A DNA stretch of 64,000 bases from Algibacter lectus (GTDB lineage Bacteria; Bacteroidota; Bacteroidia; Flavobacteriales; Flavobacteriaceae): contig NZ_FOLN01000001.1 of NCBI RefSeq assembly GCF_900112395.1, positions 496,001 to 560,000 of the forward strand. Direction: 5' to 3'. The position numbers and the translations under genes are program-made. Of the stretch, positions 8,247 to 17,829 are shown one piece after another (positions within the stretch are counted from its first letter, which is position 1; each line of letters begins with the position of its first letter). Under the pieces are notes generated by a model. It saw only the letters and a program-made list of their open reading frames with translations, was not told the DNA's origin and made no database searches.

Positions 8247-10355
8247 ATGGAATATATGATAAAGAATATAATTTATGTTTTCGCAATATTCTTTTTTGCA
8301 ACATCTTGTAATGATAAACCAGAAGATTCTAGTATTAATCGAAAAAAACTAGTTAAAAGACATAATATCATCTTTACTGAAATAGATAGTACAGAAATCC
8401 CTCAAGTAGGCAACGGAGAAATTGCTTTTGGCATTGATGTTACAGGACTTCAAACACTATATGGCAACACCTTATCTCAATGGGGATGGCACTCTTTCCC
8501 ATTGCCAGAAGGGAAAACTGTAGCTGATTTTAAAATGACTAGAATTAATGTTCACAATCATACTGCTGAATACCCTGTTGATAATATTGGTCAAAAAGAA
8601 TTGTTTTCATGGTTACGCGAAAACCCTCATAGATTGAATCTTGGGAAATTGTCTTTCCTTCTTGATGGAAAATTAATTGCTAAACAAGATTTATCTGAAA
8701 TCAATCAGAAACTTGATTTATGGCAAGGGGTTATATATAGTAATTACAAAATACAAGGTATTCCTGTAAAGGTTATAACAATCTGCCATCCTAAATCTGA
8801 TGCTATTGCCGTTAAAGTAGAATCAAAACTTATCAGAGAAAAACGATTAACAGTTCAAATTTCTTTTCCTTATGGCCACGCTAAAAAAATATCTGGAGGA
8901 GATTGGAACGCTCCAGATAAACATGAAACACAACTTTTAAGAAATAAATCAAGTGTAATGTTTAATCGGTTCTTAGATAAAGATAGTTATAATTCTAAAC
9001 TTACTTGGGAGAATAATGTTGAACTAAAAGAAACCGCGAAACATACTTATGAATTATTACCTATGGAAAATTCCAATGTATTTTCTTTTAATTGTCATTT
9101 TTCACAAATTCCTATAGATACTTCTAATCCAAGTTTTGAAGTAACAATGGATGATACAAAAAAGTATTGGGAGCAATTTTGGAGTACTGGCGGTGCTATT
9201 GATTTATCTGAAAGTAAAGATTCTAGATGGAAAGAGTTAGAACGAAGAGTCGTTTTATCCCAATATTTACTTGCTGTTAATGAAGCAGGAAGTTTGCCAC
9301 CTCAAGAAAGTGGTCTTTTATTAAATAGCGGTTGGTATGGTAAATTTCATTTAGAGATGCATTGGTGGCACGGTGCCCATTACCAATTATGGAACAGGTG
9401 GCCTTTATTTGAACGTAGCTTAGATTGGTATAAGACATCAATACCTGTCGCACAAAAAATAGCAAAAAGACAAGGTTATGAAGGTACACGTTGGCCAAAA
9501 ATGATAGGGCCAGATGGACGTTTCGGACCTTCATTTACTGGGCCGTGGCTAATTTGGCAGCAACCACATCCCATCTTTTATGCTGAACAAAACTATCGGA
9601 TTGATTCTTCAGATCAAACGCTTCAAAAATGGAAAGATGTAGTATTCGAAACAGCTGATTTCATGGCATCCTATGCTTATAAAAATAAAGAAACTGGAAA
9701 ATACGATTTAGGGCCTTGGCTTATAAATGCCGCTGAAAACAATCATAATACCAAAGAAAGCACAATCAATCCAGCTTTTGAACTCGCTTATTGGAGATAT
9801 GGATTGGGTATTGCCTGTAAATGGCGAGAAAGAATGGAATTACCTACCAATGAAAAATGGCTGGATGTATTAAAAAACCTAGCACCTCTTCCTGTTAAAG
9901 ACGATTTATATGTTATGTATGAGAATGTCCCAAATATGTGGACTGATTTTAATAAAAGTCATATTGATGTAATTGGAGCTGGGGCTTTTTTACCAATTGA
10001 AGGTATTGATAAAGAGATACTAAATAATACCATCGATAAAGTAAATACAGATTGGAAAATGAACACCACTTGGGGTTGGGATTTTCCTTGGTTAGCAATG
10101 GCTTCAGCAAGAGCAGGTCAACCTAAAAAAGCCATTAATGCTTTACTTATGGATTCTCCAAAAAACAGATATAGTAAATGTGGTATAAATACTGGAGGTC
10201 CAGCAGCTGCATACTTCCCTGGAAACGGAGGATTACTTTATGCTATAGCTATGATGTCTGCAGGATGGGATGGAGAGAATAATAAACGTGCTCCAGGTTT
10301 TCCAGATGATGGCTCATGGACTATAAAGCATGAAGGTTTAATGAAGGCTCAGTAA
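8247..10355 (+). CDS. Six-hairpin glycoside hydrolase-like lipoprotein
   Basis: 702 aa from the start chosen here (MEYMIKN). The open frame extends up to 8184, but the hydrophobic leader and lipobox ATSC belong to a start at 8247 or 8256. The N-terminal half is beta-rich. The C-terminal half has Trp-rich segments (HWWHGAHYQLWNRW, RWPKMIGPDGR, NTTWGWDFPW) like the (alpha/alpha)6 barrels of GH65/GH95-type enzymes. A Glu or Asp general acid cannot be assigned with certainty. Probable role: periplasmic or surface exo-glycosidase acting with the oxidoreductase/DUF1080 set. Family-level assignment is tentative. Confidence 0.7.
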   Translation: MEYMIKNIIYVFAIFFFATSCNDKPEDSSINRKKLVKRHNIIFTEIDSTEIPQVGNGEIAFGIDVTGLQTLYGNTLSQWGWHSFPLPEGKTVADFKMTRINVHNHTAEYPVDNIGQKELFSWLRENPHRLNLGKLSFLLDGKLIAKQDLSEINQKLDLWQGVIYSNYKIQGIPVKVITICHPKSDAIAVKVESKLIREKRLTVQISFPYGHAKKISGGDWNAPDKHETQLLRNKSSVMFNRFLDKDSYNSKLTWENNVELKETAKHTYELLPMENSNVFSFNCHFSQIPIDTSNPSFEVTMDDTKKYWEQFWSTGGAIDLSESKDSRWKELERRVVLSQYLLAVNEAGSLPPQESGLLLNSGWYGKFHLEMHWWHGAHYQLWNRWPLFERSLDWYKTSIPVAQKIAKRQGYEGTRWPKMIGPDGRFGPSFTGPWLIWQQPHPIFYAEQNYRIDSSDQTLQKWKDVVFETADFMASYAYKNKETGKYDLGPWLINAAENNHNTKESTINPAFELAYWRYGLGIACKWRERMELPTNEKWLDVLKNLAPLPVKDDLYVMYENVPNMWTDFNKSHIDVIGAGAFLPIEGIDKEILNNTIDKVNTDWKMNTTWGWDFPWLAMASARAGQPKKAINALLMDSPKNRYSKCGINTGGPAAAYFPGNGGLLYAIAMMSAGWDGENNKRAPGFPDDGSWTIKHEGLMKAQ

Positions 10356-10471
10356 TACATTTTTATAAATTCAAAACCCAACTTAACTAAAATTAAGTGT
10401 TTAGAAGTCAACAAGCAATATCCTTTTAACAATCCTTTTTAATACCATTTCAATGCAGGTATGGTATAATT

Positions 10472-10516
10472 AAAAAAAATGGTCTCTAGAATAAGACTAA
10501 AGACCATACTTTTTTA
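10472..10516. terminator. Hairpin between convergent genes
   Basis: ATGGTCT at 10479 pairs with AGACCAT at 10501. An A-run precedes the hairpin and a T-run follows it, so it can act on both strands, ending the plus-strand oxidoreductase/glycosidase run and the minus-strand sulfatase operon. The loop is long (about 15 nt), so strength is uncertain. Confidence 0.55.
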
Positions 10517-10530
10517 TATCATCTTAAAGT

Positions 10531-12237
10531 TTATATTTGCTCCTTGTAAGAAGAAAACATATCCACAAATGGTATATCCCTAGCTTCATTTTTAGGATTA
10601 TAATTTTTATTTACACTTGGCCAATAGCGCTTATCTATATTTAGTTTTAACCAATCCATTAATTTATTAAACATCTCTTTTTTTAATTCTGGGCGTTCTT
10701 CAGCTAAATTGTGTTTTTCAAAAGGATCTTTTTCTAAATTATATAAATACAATCTACCATACCAATCAAAAATAAGCTTATAATCACCATCCCTAATAGC
10801 AGAATGTGGTGTAAGCGCAAAAGGCTCATATGGACTATTATAAATTACATTAAACGGATAATGCCAATAATGCGTTGTTTTTGAATAGCTTTTATTTTCA
10901 TTATCTAAATCTGAAAGCATAGCTATTAAACTTTCACCATCTAAATTATTTTGAGCAACAATTTCTTTTGAATTATATCCTGCCGCCTCTAAAAGAGACG
11001 GATAAATATCCGTACAGTCTACAGGAACATCTACCCACTTCCCTTCTTGCACTTTACCTTTCCATCTAAAAACTAAAGGAACTCTAATCCCACCTTCGGT
11101 AACACATGCCTTTCCTCCTAAAAATGGGTCGTTATTGGTTCCTTTATCATTTGGAGTAACTTCTGCATCTATACCTCCATTATCAGACATGAACACAACA
11201 AGCGTATTTTCTTCTATATTTAATACTTTTAATTTATTTAAAATAGCACCAACGGAACGATCTAAACTCTTTATCATAGATGCATAAACCGGGTCCTTAT
11301 GCCCGTTCCATCCTTTACTTTCTTTACCTTGAAAATGAGTTATTTCGTCGTCTTTTCCTTGGTACGGTGTATGAATTGCAAAATGTGAAAAATATAAAAA
11401 GAAAGGTTTATCGGTATTTCCAGCTTTATTTTCTATGAATTCAAGCGCCTGTGAGGTAAGATCATCGGTTAAATAATCCTCGTTAGTTTCTTTTCCCGAA
11501 TCACCAATTTCTAGAGCCTCAGGAGAAACTTTTGGAAACATTTTATTGGTTCTATTATTCCAAGCCCCTTTCCAGTTATAATAAGCTGATCCCCCGGCAT
11601 CATACCATGCTAAAGGTTGAAAACCTTGGTCTTTTGGTTGATACCCTTTTGCTCCAAAACCACCCACATGCCATTTACCAATAAAAGCTGAATGATAATC
11701 TTTCAAAGCTTCTGCTATAGAGAGTTCATCTCTACCTCCATCAATGGCACTTCCTGTTGGAACTGCCGAATTAGAAATTCCATTTATTAATGCTTGCTCT
11801 ATCTTAATATTATCTTTATGCTCAAAAACATCGTGTACATAAAAGCCTTTAGGCACGTCTGCTTTTTGATTATAATAAGTTGCTCTTGGTGGCATTGCTG
11901 TAGTAAAACCAACACGTCCAGCATATTTACCTGTTAATATACTTGCTCGTGTAGGTGAGCATAATTGGTTGGCATAAGCTTGTGAAAACGAAGTGCCTTC
12001 ACTTACTAGTTTGTCAATATTTGGAGTTTCATAAAACATTTCATCCGGATGCGTGCCCGTAAACTTATTGGCATAAGCCTGGCTATCCATTATACCAAAG
12101 TCATCGGCAAGAATAAAAATAATGTTGGGACGTGAAATTTCTTCCACTTCTTCTTTATTTTTTTTGTCCTGTTTAAATTGGCAACCTACCAAGAGTAGTC
12201 CTATTAAGCAGTACATGCTATTTTTTATTACTGTCAT
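10531..12237 (-). CDS. Sulfatase lipoprotein (Cys-type, CSPTR)
   Basis: 568 aa from MTVIKNSMY; the frame is open further upstream, but only this start places the lipobox (LLVGC) in a normal signal. Alkaline-phosphatase-fold sulfatase: metal-binding DDFG after FILA near residue 46, the formylglycine motif CSPTR with Cys93, KWHVGG, and the conserved GGKACVTEGGIRVP region. The Cys must be converted to formylglycine by a maturase not present in the window. Probable periplasmic removal of sulfate from an algal polysaccharide. It is the second gene of a minus-strand pair behind the DUF5722 gene (46-bp gap). Confidence 0.93.
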   Translation of the reverse strand: MTVIKNSMYCLIGLLLVGCQFKQDKKNKEEVEEISRPNIIFILADDFGIMDSQAYANKFTGTHPDEMFYETPNIDKLVSEGTSFSQAYANQLCSPTRASILTGKYAGRVGFTTAMPPRATYYNQKADVPKGFYVHDVFEHKDNIKIEQALINGISNSAVPTGSAIDGGRDELSIAEALKDYHSAFIGKWHVGGFGAKGYQPKDQGFQPLAWYDAGGSAYYNWKGAWNNRTNKMFPKVSPEALEIGDSGKETNEDYLTDDLTSQALEFIENKAGNTDKPFFLYFSHFAIHTPYQGKDDEITHFQGKESKGWNGHKDPVYASMIKSLDRSVGAILNKLKVLNIEENTLVVFMSDNGGIDAEVTPNDKGTNNDPFLGGKACVTEGGIRVPLVFRWKGKVQEGKWVDVPVDCTDIYPSLLEAAGYNSKEIVAQNNLDGESLIAMLSDLDNENKSYSKTTHYWHYPFNVIYNSPYEPFALTPHSAIRDGDYKLIFDWYGRLYLYNLEKDPFEKHNLAEERPELKKEMFNKLMDWLKLNIDKRYWPSVNKNYNPKNEARDIPFVDMFSSYKEQI

Positions 12238-12283
12238 AAATATATTATTTAATATGAATTTTATTTTAAATAACCTGTTTTTA

Positions 12284-14389
12284 CTATTTAATTGGAACCT
12301 TATGATGAATTTCATCCCAATGATCAATTCCAATAATTTCTTTATACTGGTCGTAAACTTCGGCTTCTTTTTCGGTACCAAAGGCTTGATACACCTTCCA
12401 AACGGGTTTAATACCACTAGGGTCTTCTTTATCATCAGGAAAACGTCTTAGCCCAATACGAAGTCCGCCTTCTTTACGATTATCTTGCCAATTATGATAT
12501 TGAAAACCATCAATACCATCTAAAAACTTCAACTTTTTCATAGCATAAGCCATGCCTGCCGCTTGTTCTTTTAAATCTTGAGCACTGTAAGTTGGAGAGT
12601 TTGTTCCGTTTTCTGACAAGTATACAAGTCGTTTCTTTTGTCCTTTAAAAAGGACTTCAGGCTGTTTTACCCAAGCATCTAGCACTTCTAAATTCTTAAA
12701 AGTAATTAGCTTCGTATTAAAATCAAAGCTTACTTTTTTATCGAGCCAAGTCTTAGGCTCTCGTAACGACTCAGGGTAAGGGTGTTGCGCAATAGCCCAT
12801 TCAAAATCGCCCTCAGATTTAGAGTATTGTAACAATTGTTCAAGCAGTTCTTTAGAATGATAGAAATGTGGATTGGACGTCCAATTCCAGTAATGAGTAA
12901 GTGTTATAAATACTTTTGAATTGGGATTATATTTTCTTGCAATATTATGAGACATACGCATGGATTTATGGTATATATCCATAAAAACTAAAGCGGTTTT
13001 TTCTCCTGCATTCGTCCATACCCATCCAGCATCCACTTCGTTATGGATTATCCAATGATGGATACGCCCATATTTTTTATCAGGCCTCATATAGCGATTC
13101 GCCAAAAAATCTAAAACAGCAGCATAATACCTAACACCTTTTGGTGTGGTTAAGTTGGGCATGGTATAAATACCAGAAGGATCGCAATCTGGATGCTCTA
13201 GAATAGCGCCTATTTTTTTATCTAAAGATTTTGAAGCCTTGTCCACAAGTAATATGGCAGACACCTCAATATTTCTTGCGGCAGTACTTAAAAACGTTTT
13301 ATCTTGACGGTCTATTTCTTTTTTATCTACATAATAGGTTTCTCCCATATATTCAAAAGACATATTTTGGGGCGATGGACTAGAGCGAAAAAATCTATTT
13401 ATCATGATATTCACCGTCACGCTAGTAATACCTAAACTATCCAAATCGGTATATGGCGCTGCCCGATTGATACTATAACCTCCCAACCCTTTTTTAGTAG
13501 CAGGTTTAACAAATGGGTAGCGATATTTCGGAACAACAGAATCGGTATATCTTGCATGAGAAACGCCCTTGTATTGATTATCTTGTTTTTCAACAATCAT
13601 CCATTTTGACAACAATCTATCTTGTTTATATCCATTACGTTTTACATAGCGATTTACTTCAACATCAAAGTGCCCGTTTTTAGATTTTATAGGTTCCAAA
13701 AACTCAAATTTCTCCAATTCTGTTCCATTTTCATGAACATCAATTTCGGCTATATAATAGTTTTTTGTTTTTGAAATTTCTCCTACCAATTTCACTTTGT
13801 CGTTAGTAACCAAAACATTTGATATGCTATTTGGAAATTCCTTATCCAAATAAAATCTTAAATTATTCTCAAAATTTAATTCCTGTTGCTTCTTTGCCTC
13901 CTTATTAGATTGAATATCTAACTCTCTAGCACTCATAGCCCGAAGTTCTAAGTTTCTAATTTGAATATTCAAAGCTGGGGCGGTTCCAAAATCTAATCTT
14001 AAAAAATCTCCTGCCTTTCCCCATTCTCCAACATATTCACTAAGATCCATTCTAAACAAAACCCATCCTTCGGTACTGCCTATATCACCAACCATAACAC
14101 TCTTAACCTGTTCCCCTAAGGGATAAAAATACACCTCTATATGGTCTAAACCCGTTGGACAGAAATACTCAAACGAAAGTTGGTTATTTTCTTTAATTAA
14201 ATTATGAGATAAAGGCTTTATAAATACATAAGGGTCTTCTCCCAAAGTCTTAACATCATATACAGCACCCTCTAAAACACTTAGTTCTATCTGATTATAC
14301 TTTTGGGTATCTACATTTAAAGTCGTAGCGCCAGTTTGAGAAAAAAGACAAATAGGGAATATAAAAAAAAACAAAAGACACTTTTCCAT
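12284..14389 (-). CDS. DUF5722 family putative glycoside hydrolase
   Basis: 701 aa, starting at MEKCLLFFF, which gives a clean signal peptide ending in SQ; an earlier in-frame ATG at 14407 only adds six residues. The N-terminal 270 residues form a beta-rich binding domain. The C-terminal half looks like a TIM-barrel glycosidase, with HNEVDAGW and LSENGTN carrying candidate acidic residues and WNWTSNPHF, AQHPYP and FQYHNWQD as aromatic/His substrate-site segments. I recognise the sequence as DUF5722-like; such genes sit in polysaccharide loci of marine Bacteroidota. Coexpressed with the sulfatase downstream. Linkage specificity unknown. Confidence 0.75.
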   Translation of the reverse strand: MEKCLLFFFIFPICLFSQTGATTLNVDTQKYNQIELSVLEGAVYDVKTLGEDPYVFIKPLSHNLIKENNQLSFEYFCPTGLDHIEVYFYPLGEQVKSVMVGDIGSTEGWVLFRMDLSEYVGEWGKAGDFLRLDFGTAPALNIQIRNLELRAMSARELDIQSNKEAKKQQELNFENNLRFYLDKEFPNSISNVLVTNDKVKLVGEISKTKNYYIAEIDVHENGTELEKFEFLEPIKSKNGHFDVEVNRYVKRNGYKQDRLLSKWMIVEKQDNQYKGVSHARYTDSVVPKYRYPFVKPATKKGLGGYSINRAAPYTDLDSLGITSVTVNIMINRFFRSSPSPQNMSFEYMGETYYVDKKEIDRQDKTFLSTAARNIEVSAILLVDKASKSLDKKIGAILEHPDCDPSGIYTMPNLTTPKGVRYYAAVLDFLANRYMRPDKKYGRIHHWIIHNEVDAGWVWTNAGEKTALVFMDIYHKSMRMSHNIARKYNPNSKVFITLTHYWNWTSNPHFYHSKELLEQLLQYSKSEGDFEWAIAQHPYPESLREPKTWLDKKVSFDFNTKLITFKNLEVLDAWVKQPEVLFKGQKKRLVYLSENGTNSPTYSAQDLKEQAAGMAYAMKKLKFLDGIDGFQYHNWQDNRKEGGLRIGLRRFPDDKEDPSGIKPVWKVYQAFGTEKEAEVYDQYKEIIGIDHWDEIHHKVPIK

Positions 14390-14558
14390 AGTAATACTGT
14401 TTATCAAAGGTAAAAATACGTTGCATTTTTCAAAAAACTATCCTGTTGAATACGGTACGTCTACAGAAAGGGCATGATAGTATTATTATTCTTTCTAAAT
14501 ACTTTAGAGGTCTCTAAAACACTTACAGGAAGCCTATATAATTCTAAATATTAATGAT

Positions 14559-15995
14559 ATGAAGAAAACCTCCTTTTTAATTCTACTTTTTTTAATTCAT
14601 GCACAAACATTTGCACAAGCCAAGCCTAATATTATTGTCATTTTCACAGATGACCAAGGATACGCCGACATTGGTGTAAATGGGCAAGTTGATGATATTA
14701 AAACCCCAAACATTGATTTATTGGCAAAAACTGGAGTTAGAATGACAGCAGGCTATGTAACCGCTCCACAATGTATTCCTTCTAGAGCAGGACTATTATC
14801 TGGTAGATACCAACAACGTTTTGGACTAGATCATAATGGCACTATACCGTTGCCCTTAGACGAAACATTAATATCCCAACGTATGCAAAAAGCAGGATAC
14901 GTTACTGGTATGACAGGAAAATGGCATTTAGAACCTAACCATCAACAAGAAAAATGGTTAAAAGAACATATGCCCGAACTAAATATTAAAACAGTGAAAC
15001 CAAGTGATATTCCTTTCGAAAGAAAAATACCTTATATGAGTTCTAATAGAGGTTTTGATGACACATTTCAAGGCTATATTCAAGACTATTGGACAACTTA
15101 TACGTTAGACGGAGAAAGAAATATGGAAGCGCATTGGATAAAACAAGCGGGCTATAGACTGGATATTCAAACCGATGCAACGGTAAAATTTATAGAGAAT
15201 AACAAAGACAAGCCGTTCTTTTATTATACATCCTATTTTGCGCCACACGTACCTTTAGGGGCTACAAAAAAATACATGGATCGTTTCCCTGAAGATATGC
15301 CAAAACGAAGACAATATTGCTTAGCCATGATGTCTGCTATAGATGATGGTGTTGGTAAAATAAAAGAGACCCTAAAAAAACTGGGGCTAGACGAAAATAC
15401 AGTCATCTTTTTTATAAGTGATAATGGTGCGCCAATAAAACTAAACATGGCCGATACCCCAGGTGTTGGACCAGGTTGGGATGGCTCTAAAAACACACCT
15501 TGGGTTGGAGAAAAAGGTATGCTCTCGGAAGGAGGCATAAGAATACCCTATATTATAAATTGGCCAGCAGGTTTACCCAAAGGTTTAGTTTATGATAAGC
15601 CTGTTATTTCACTAGATGTTGCCGCAACCTGCATTGCTTTGGCTGGTTTACCAGAAACAGATGAGTTAGATGGCACCAACCTTATCCCCTACTTAAATAA
15701 CACAAAAAAAGGCGATCCACATCAAGCCCTTTTTTGGAGGTTTTGGGGACAATCAGCTGTAAGAATGGGAGATTATAAATTTTTAAAGTCAGGAAAACAC
15801 GAGTACCTATTTGATGTTACTTCAGCAGCCCATGAAAACGAAAATCTAATAAATACATATCCACGAAAAGCGAAAGTATTAAAGAAAAGATTAAAACAAT
15901 GGGAGCAGAAACTTAAAAACTCTGGAATACCAACAAAAGATTTTAACGAACAAGATTCAGTATTTAGAAATCATTATTTAAAATCAGTAGAATAA
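14559..15995 (+). CDS. Secreted sulfatase (Cys-type, CIPSR)
   Basis: 478 aa, with a signal peptide ending TFAQ. Sulfatase signatures in order: IFTDDQGYAD (metal site, about residues 28-37), CIPSRAGLLSGRY with the formylglycine-precursor Cys72, GKWHLE, the FFISDNGAP metal site, and GGIRIPYI. Shorter than the lipoprotein sulfatase on the other strand and clearly a different subfamily, so the pair probably removes sulfates from different positions. First gene of a plus-strand run; the divergent 170-bp gap to the DUF5722 gene holds both promoters. Confidence 0.93.
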   Translation: MKKTSFLILLFLIHAQTFAQAKPNIIVIFTDDQGYADIGVNGQVDDIKTPNIDLLAKTGVRMTAGYVTAPQCIPSRAGLLSGRYQQRFGLDHNGTIPLPLDETLISQRMQKAGYVTGMTGKWHLEPNHQQEKWLKEHMPELNIKTVKPSDIPFERKIPYMSSNRGFDDTFQGYIQDYWTTYTLDGERNMEAHWIKQAGYRLDIQTDATVKFIENNKDKPFFYYTSYFAPHVPLGATKKYMDRFPEDMPKRRQYCLAMMSAIDDGVGKIKETLKKLGLDENTVIFFISDNGAPIKLNMADTPGVGPGWDGSKNTPWVGEKGMLSEGGIRIPYIINWPAGLPKGLVYDKPVISLDVAATCIALAGLPETDELDGTNLIPYLNNTKKGDPHQALFWRFWGQSAVRMGDYKFLKSGKHEYLFDVTSAAHENENLINTYPRKAKVLKKRLKQWEQKLKNSGIPTKDFNEQDSVFRNHYLKSVE

Positions 15996-16009
15996 CCAAT
16001 AACATTAAA

Positions 16010-17674
16010 ATGAAAACACTATTAAAATTACTATTTTTTATTCTTTCAATATCTACAAATGCACAAGGCATAGATAAGTCGTTATATGCTTTTGATTTTA
16101 AAATGGAGCACATCCCGATAGCCGAACGCGCAAAACTGTTTGCTAAATTAGGATATAGCGGTACAACACTTAGAGTACAATCCGATAAACAAAGGGATAT
16201 ACTAAAGTCTTATTTAGAGACTAAGGAATTCTCGAGTGGTAAGCTTACCATACCCGTTGTGTTTTTCGGTTTCAATTTCTCAAATAATATTGAAACTCAA
16301 AACATAATGTGGCGAAAAACCTTAGCTGCGCTACCTCAAGGAACAGCAATGTGGGTTATTATAAATGGAAATGCCACCAAAGAAAAGACGCTCCTTCTAT
16401 TAAAAACAATGGCTCAAGAAGCTCAAAAAGTTAATAAGGATATTGTTATTTATCCACATGATAACTGTTTTATAGAATCTGCAGAAGAAGCTATTCCATA
16501 CATTGAAGAAGTTAATGAACCAAACTTATTTCTAACATTACATTTATGCCATGAAATGCGTGCCGGAAATGGCAATCGCCTTCTTGAGGTTGCTATAAAA
16601 GCAGCGCCATATTTAAAATTCGCTTCTATTTCCGGCACTAATGTAACCATGTTTGCAAATGATAAAGCAAATTGGTCTGACGCTATAAAACCACTAGATC
16701 AAGGCGATTATGACGTTTCTAAATTTGTTTCCGTTTTACAAAAAATAAAATTCAAAGGTAAAACGATGTTACACACCTTTGGTATTGAAGATGAACCTAA
16801 AGAGCATCTATCGCGCTCTATAACAAAGTGGAATACTATGGTAGATTCAACTTATAAAATCCAAAATAATGATCTCAATCATATTTTAGACAATCCAGAA
16901 AATGCCTATTGGGATAGCATTTCAAAATCGTGGTTTATTTCAAATTTAGGAGGCGAAAAAGTAACTCTTGAGAAAGATGGTTATGGTTGGATAACACGAC
17001 TAGACGAAAACGGAAACATTATTTCTAATAGATGGATAGAAGGCTTAGATGCACCTACCGGAATGGCTTCATATAAAAATCTATTATATGTAGGAGACCG
17101 TGGAGTTTTGGTAGAAATTAATATTTCAACAGGTGAAATTATTAGGAAAATAAATTTACCAAACTCTGAATTTATTAATGATGTAGCCGCTTCTAGAAAT
17201 GGAGATATTTATATATCCGATACCTTTACTAATACCATTTATAAACTTCCGGAAGGTGGTAATATTGAAATATTTGTAAAAAATGACCTGTTAGAATACC
17301 CAAATGGTTTGTGGGTAGATAAAAATGAATTAATTGTAGCTACCTGGGGACCAATGACCAATCGCGCTACATTTGAAACAAGCAAAAAAGGAACTCTAAA
17401 GACGATAGACCTAAAAACAAAAAAAATAAGTCCTATTGGAAAAGGATTACCAATAGCAAACTTTGACGGTGTCATTAAATATGGTCCATATTATTACGCT
17501 ACGGATTGGACAGGAGGAAGATTACTAAAAATTAACAAAAAAGGTGATGTAAAAGAAGTGATTTCTGGATTTTCAAAATTTGCTGATTTAGGCATCGATA
17601 CAAAAAAAGGCCGTATCATGATTCCAGAGATGAGTAAAAACCGTTTTATCTTTTTTAATTTACCATCTAGATAG
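16010..17674 (+). CDS. Sugar isomerase/epimerase-like and SMP-30/NHL propeller fusion protein
   Basis: 554 aa, secreted (signal ending STNAQ). Residues about 25-285 resemble an AP-endonuclease-2/sugar-phosphate isomerase TIM barrel (MEHIPIAERAKLFAKLGYSG, then HLCHEMRAGNG and TMLHTFG). Residues about 290-554 form a beta-propeller of the SMP-30/gluconolactonase/NHL kind (repeats such as NDVAASRNGDIYISDTFTNTIYKL and YPNGLWVDKNELIVATWG). One reading is isomerase plus lactonase on the same oxidised sugar. Located 14 bp after the sulfatase, so probably in one operon. Export of an isomerase-like domain is unusual outside such loci; substrate unknown. Confidence 0.75.
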   Translation: MKTLLKLLFFILSISTNAQGIDKSLYAFDFKMEHIPIAERAKLFAKLGYSGTTLRVQSDKQRDILKSYLETKEFSSGKLTIPVVFFGFNFSNNIETQNIMWRKTLAALPQGTAMWVIINGNATKEKTLLLLKTMAQEAQKVNKDIVIYPHDNCFIESAEEAIPYIEEVNEPNLFLTLHLCHEMRAGNGNRLLEVAIKAAPYLKFASISGTNVTMFANDKANWSDAIKPLDQGDYDVSKFVSVLQKIKFKGKTMLHTFGIEDEPKEHLSRSITKWNTMVDSTYKIQNNDLNHILDNPENAYWDSISKSWFISNLGGEKVTLEKDGYGWITRLDENGNIISNRWIEGLDAPTGMASYKNLLYVGDRGVLVEINISTGEIIRKINLPNSEFINDVAASRNGDIYISDTFTNTIYKLPEGGNIEIFVKNDLLEYPNGLWVDKNELIVATWGPMTNRATFETSKKGTLKTIDLKTKKISPIGKGLPIANFDGVIKYGPYYYATDWTGGRLLKINKKGDVKEVISGFSKFADLGIDTKKGRIMIPEMSKNRFIFFNLPSR

Positions 17675-17793
17675 CAAACCTTCGAATAAACACCTAATAA
17701 CAAGGCAGTTGCTTTTCGGTTTTATTTGAAATTATCAATATTTATTAGACCACTTACAAGGTTCTACAGGATACGAAATACTATTACTTAATA

Positions 17794-17801
17794 TACTTTT
17801 G
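17794..17801 (+). promoter_or_regulatory. Candidate promoter -7 element of the rhamnose operon
   Basis: TACTTTTG matches the Bacteroidota -7 consensus TAnnTTTG, 28 bp upstream of the aldolase/dehydrogenase start. No clear -33 TTTG is seen at the usual spacing, so this is a half-supported call. Confidence 0.45.
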
Positions 17802-17829
17802 ACTTAAATTATTTAATTAATAAACCAAA

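Noticed and set aside
12122-12451. Plus-strand reading frame across the sulfatase/DUF5722 junction
   Set aside because: Composition is Phe/Asn/Leu-rich as expected for the reverse of coding DNA, and it overlaps two well-supported genes.
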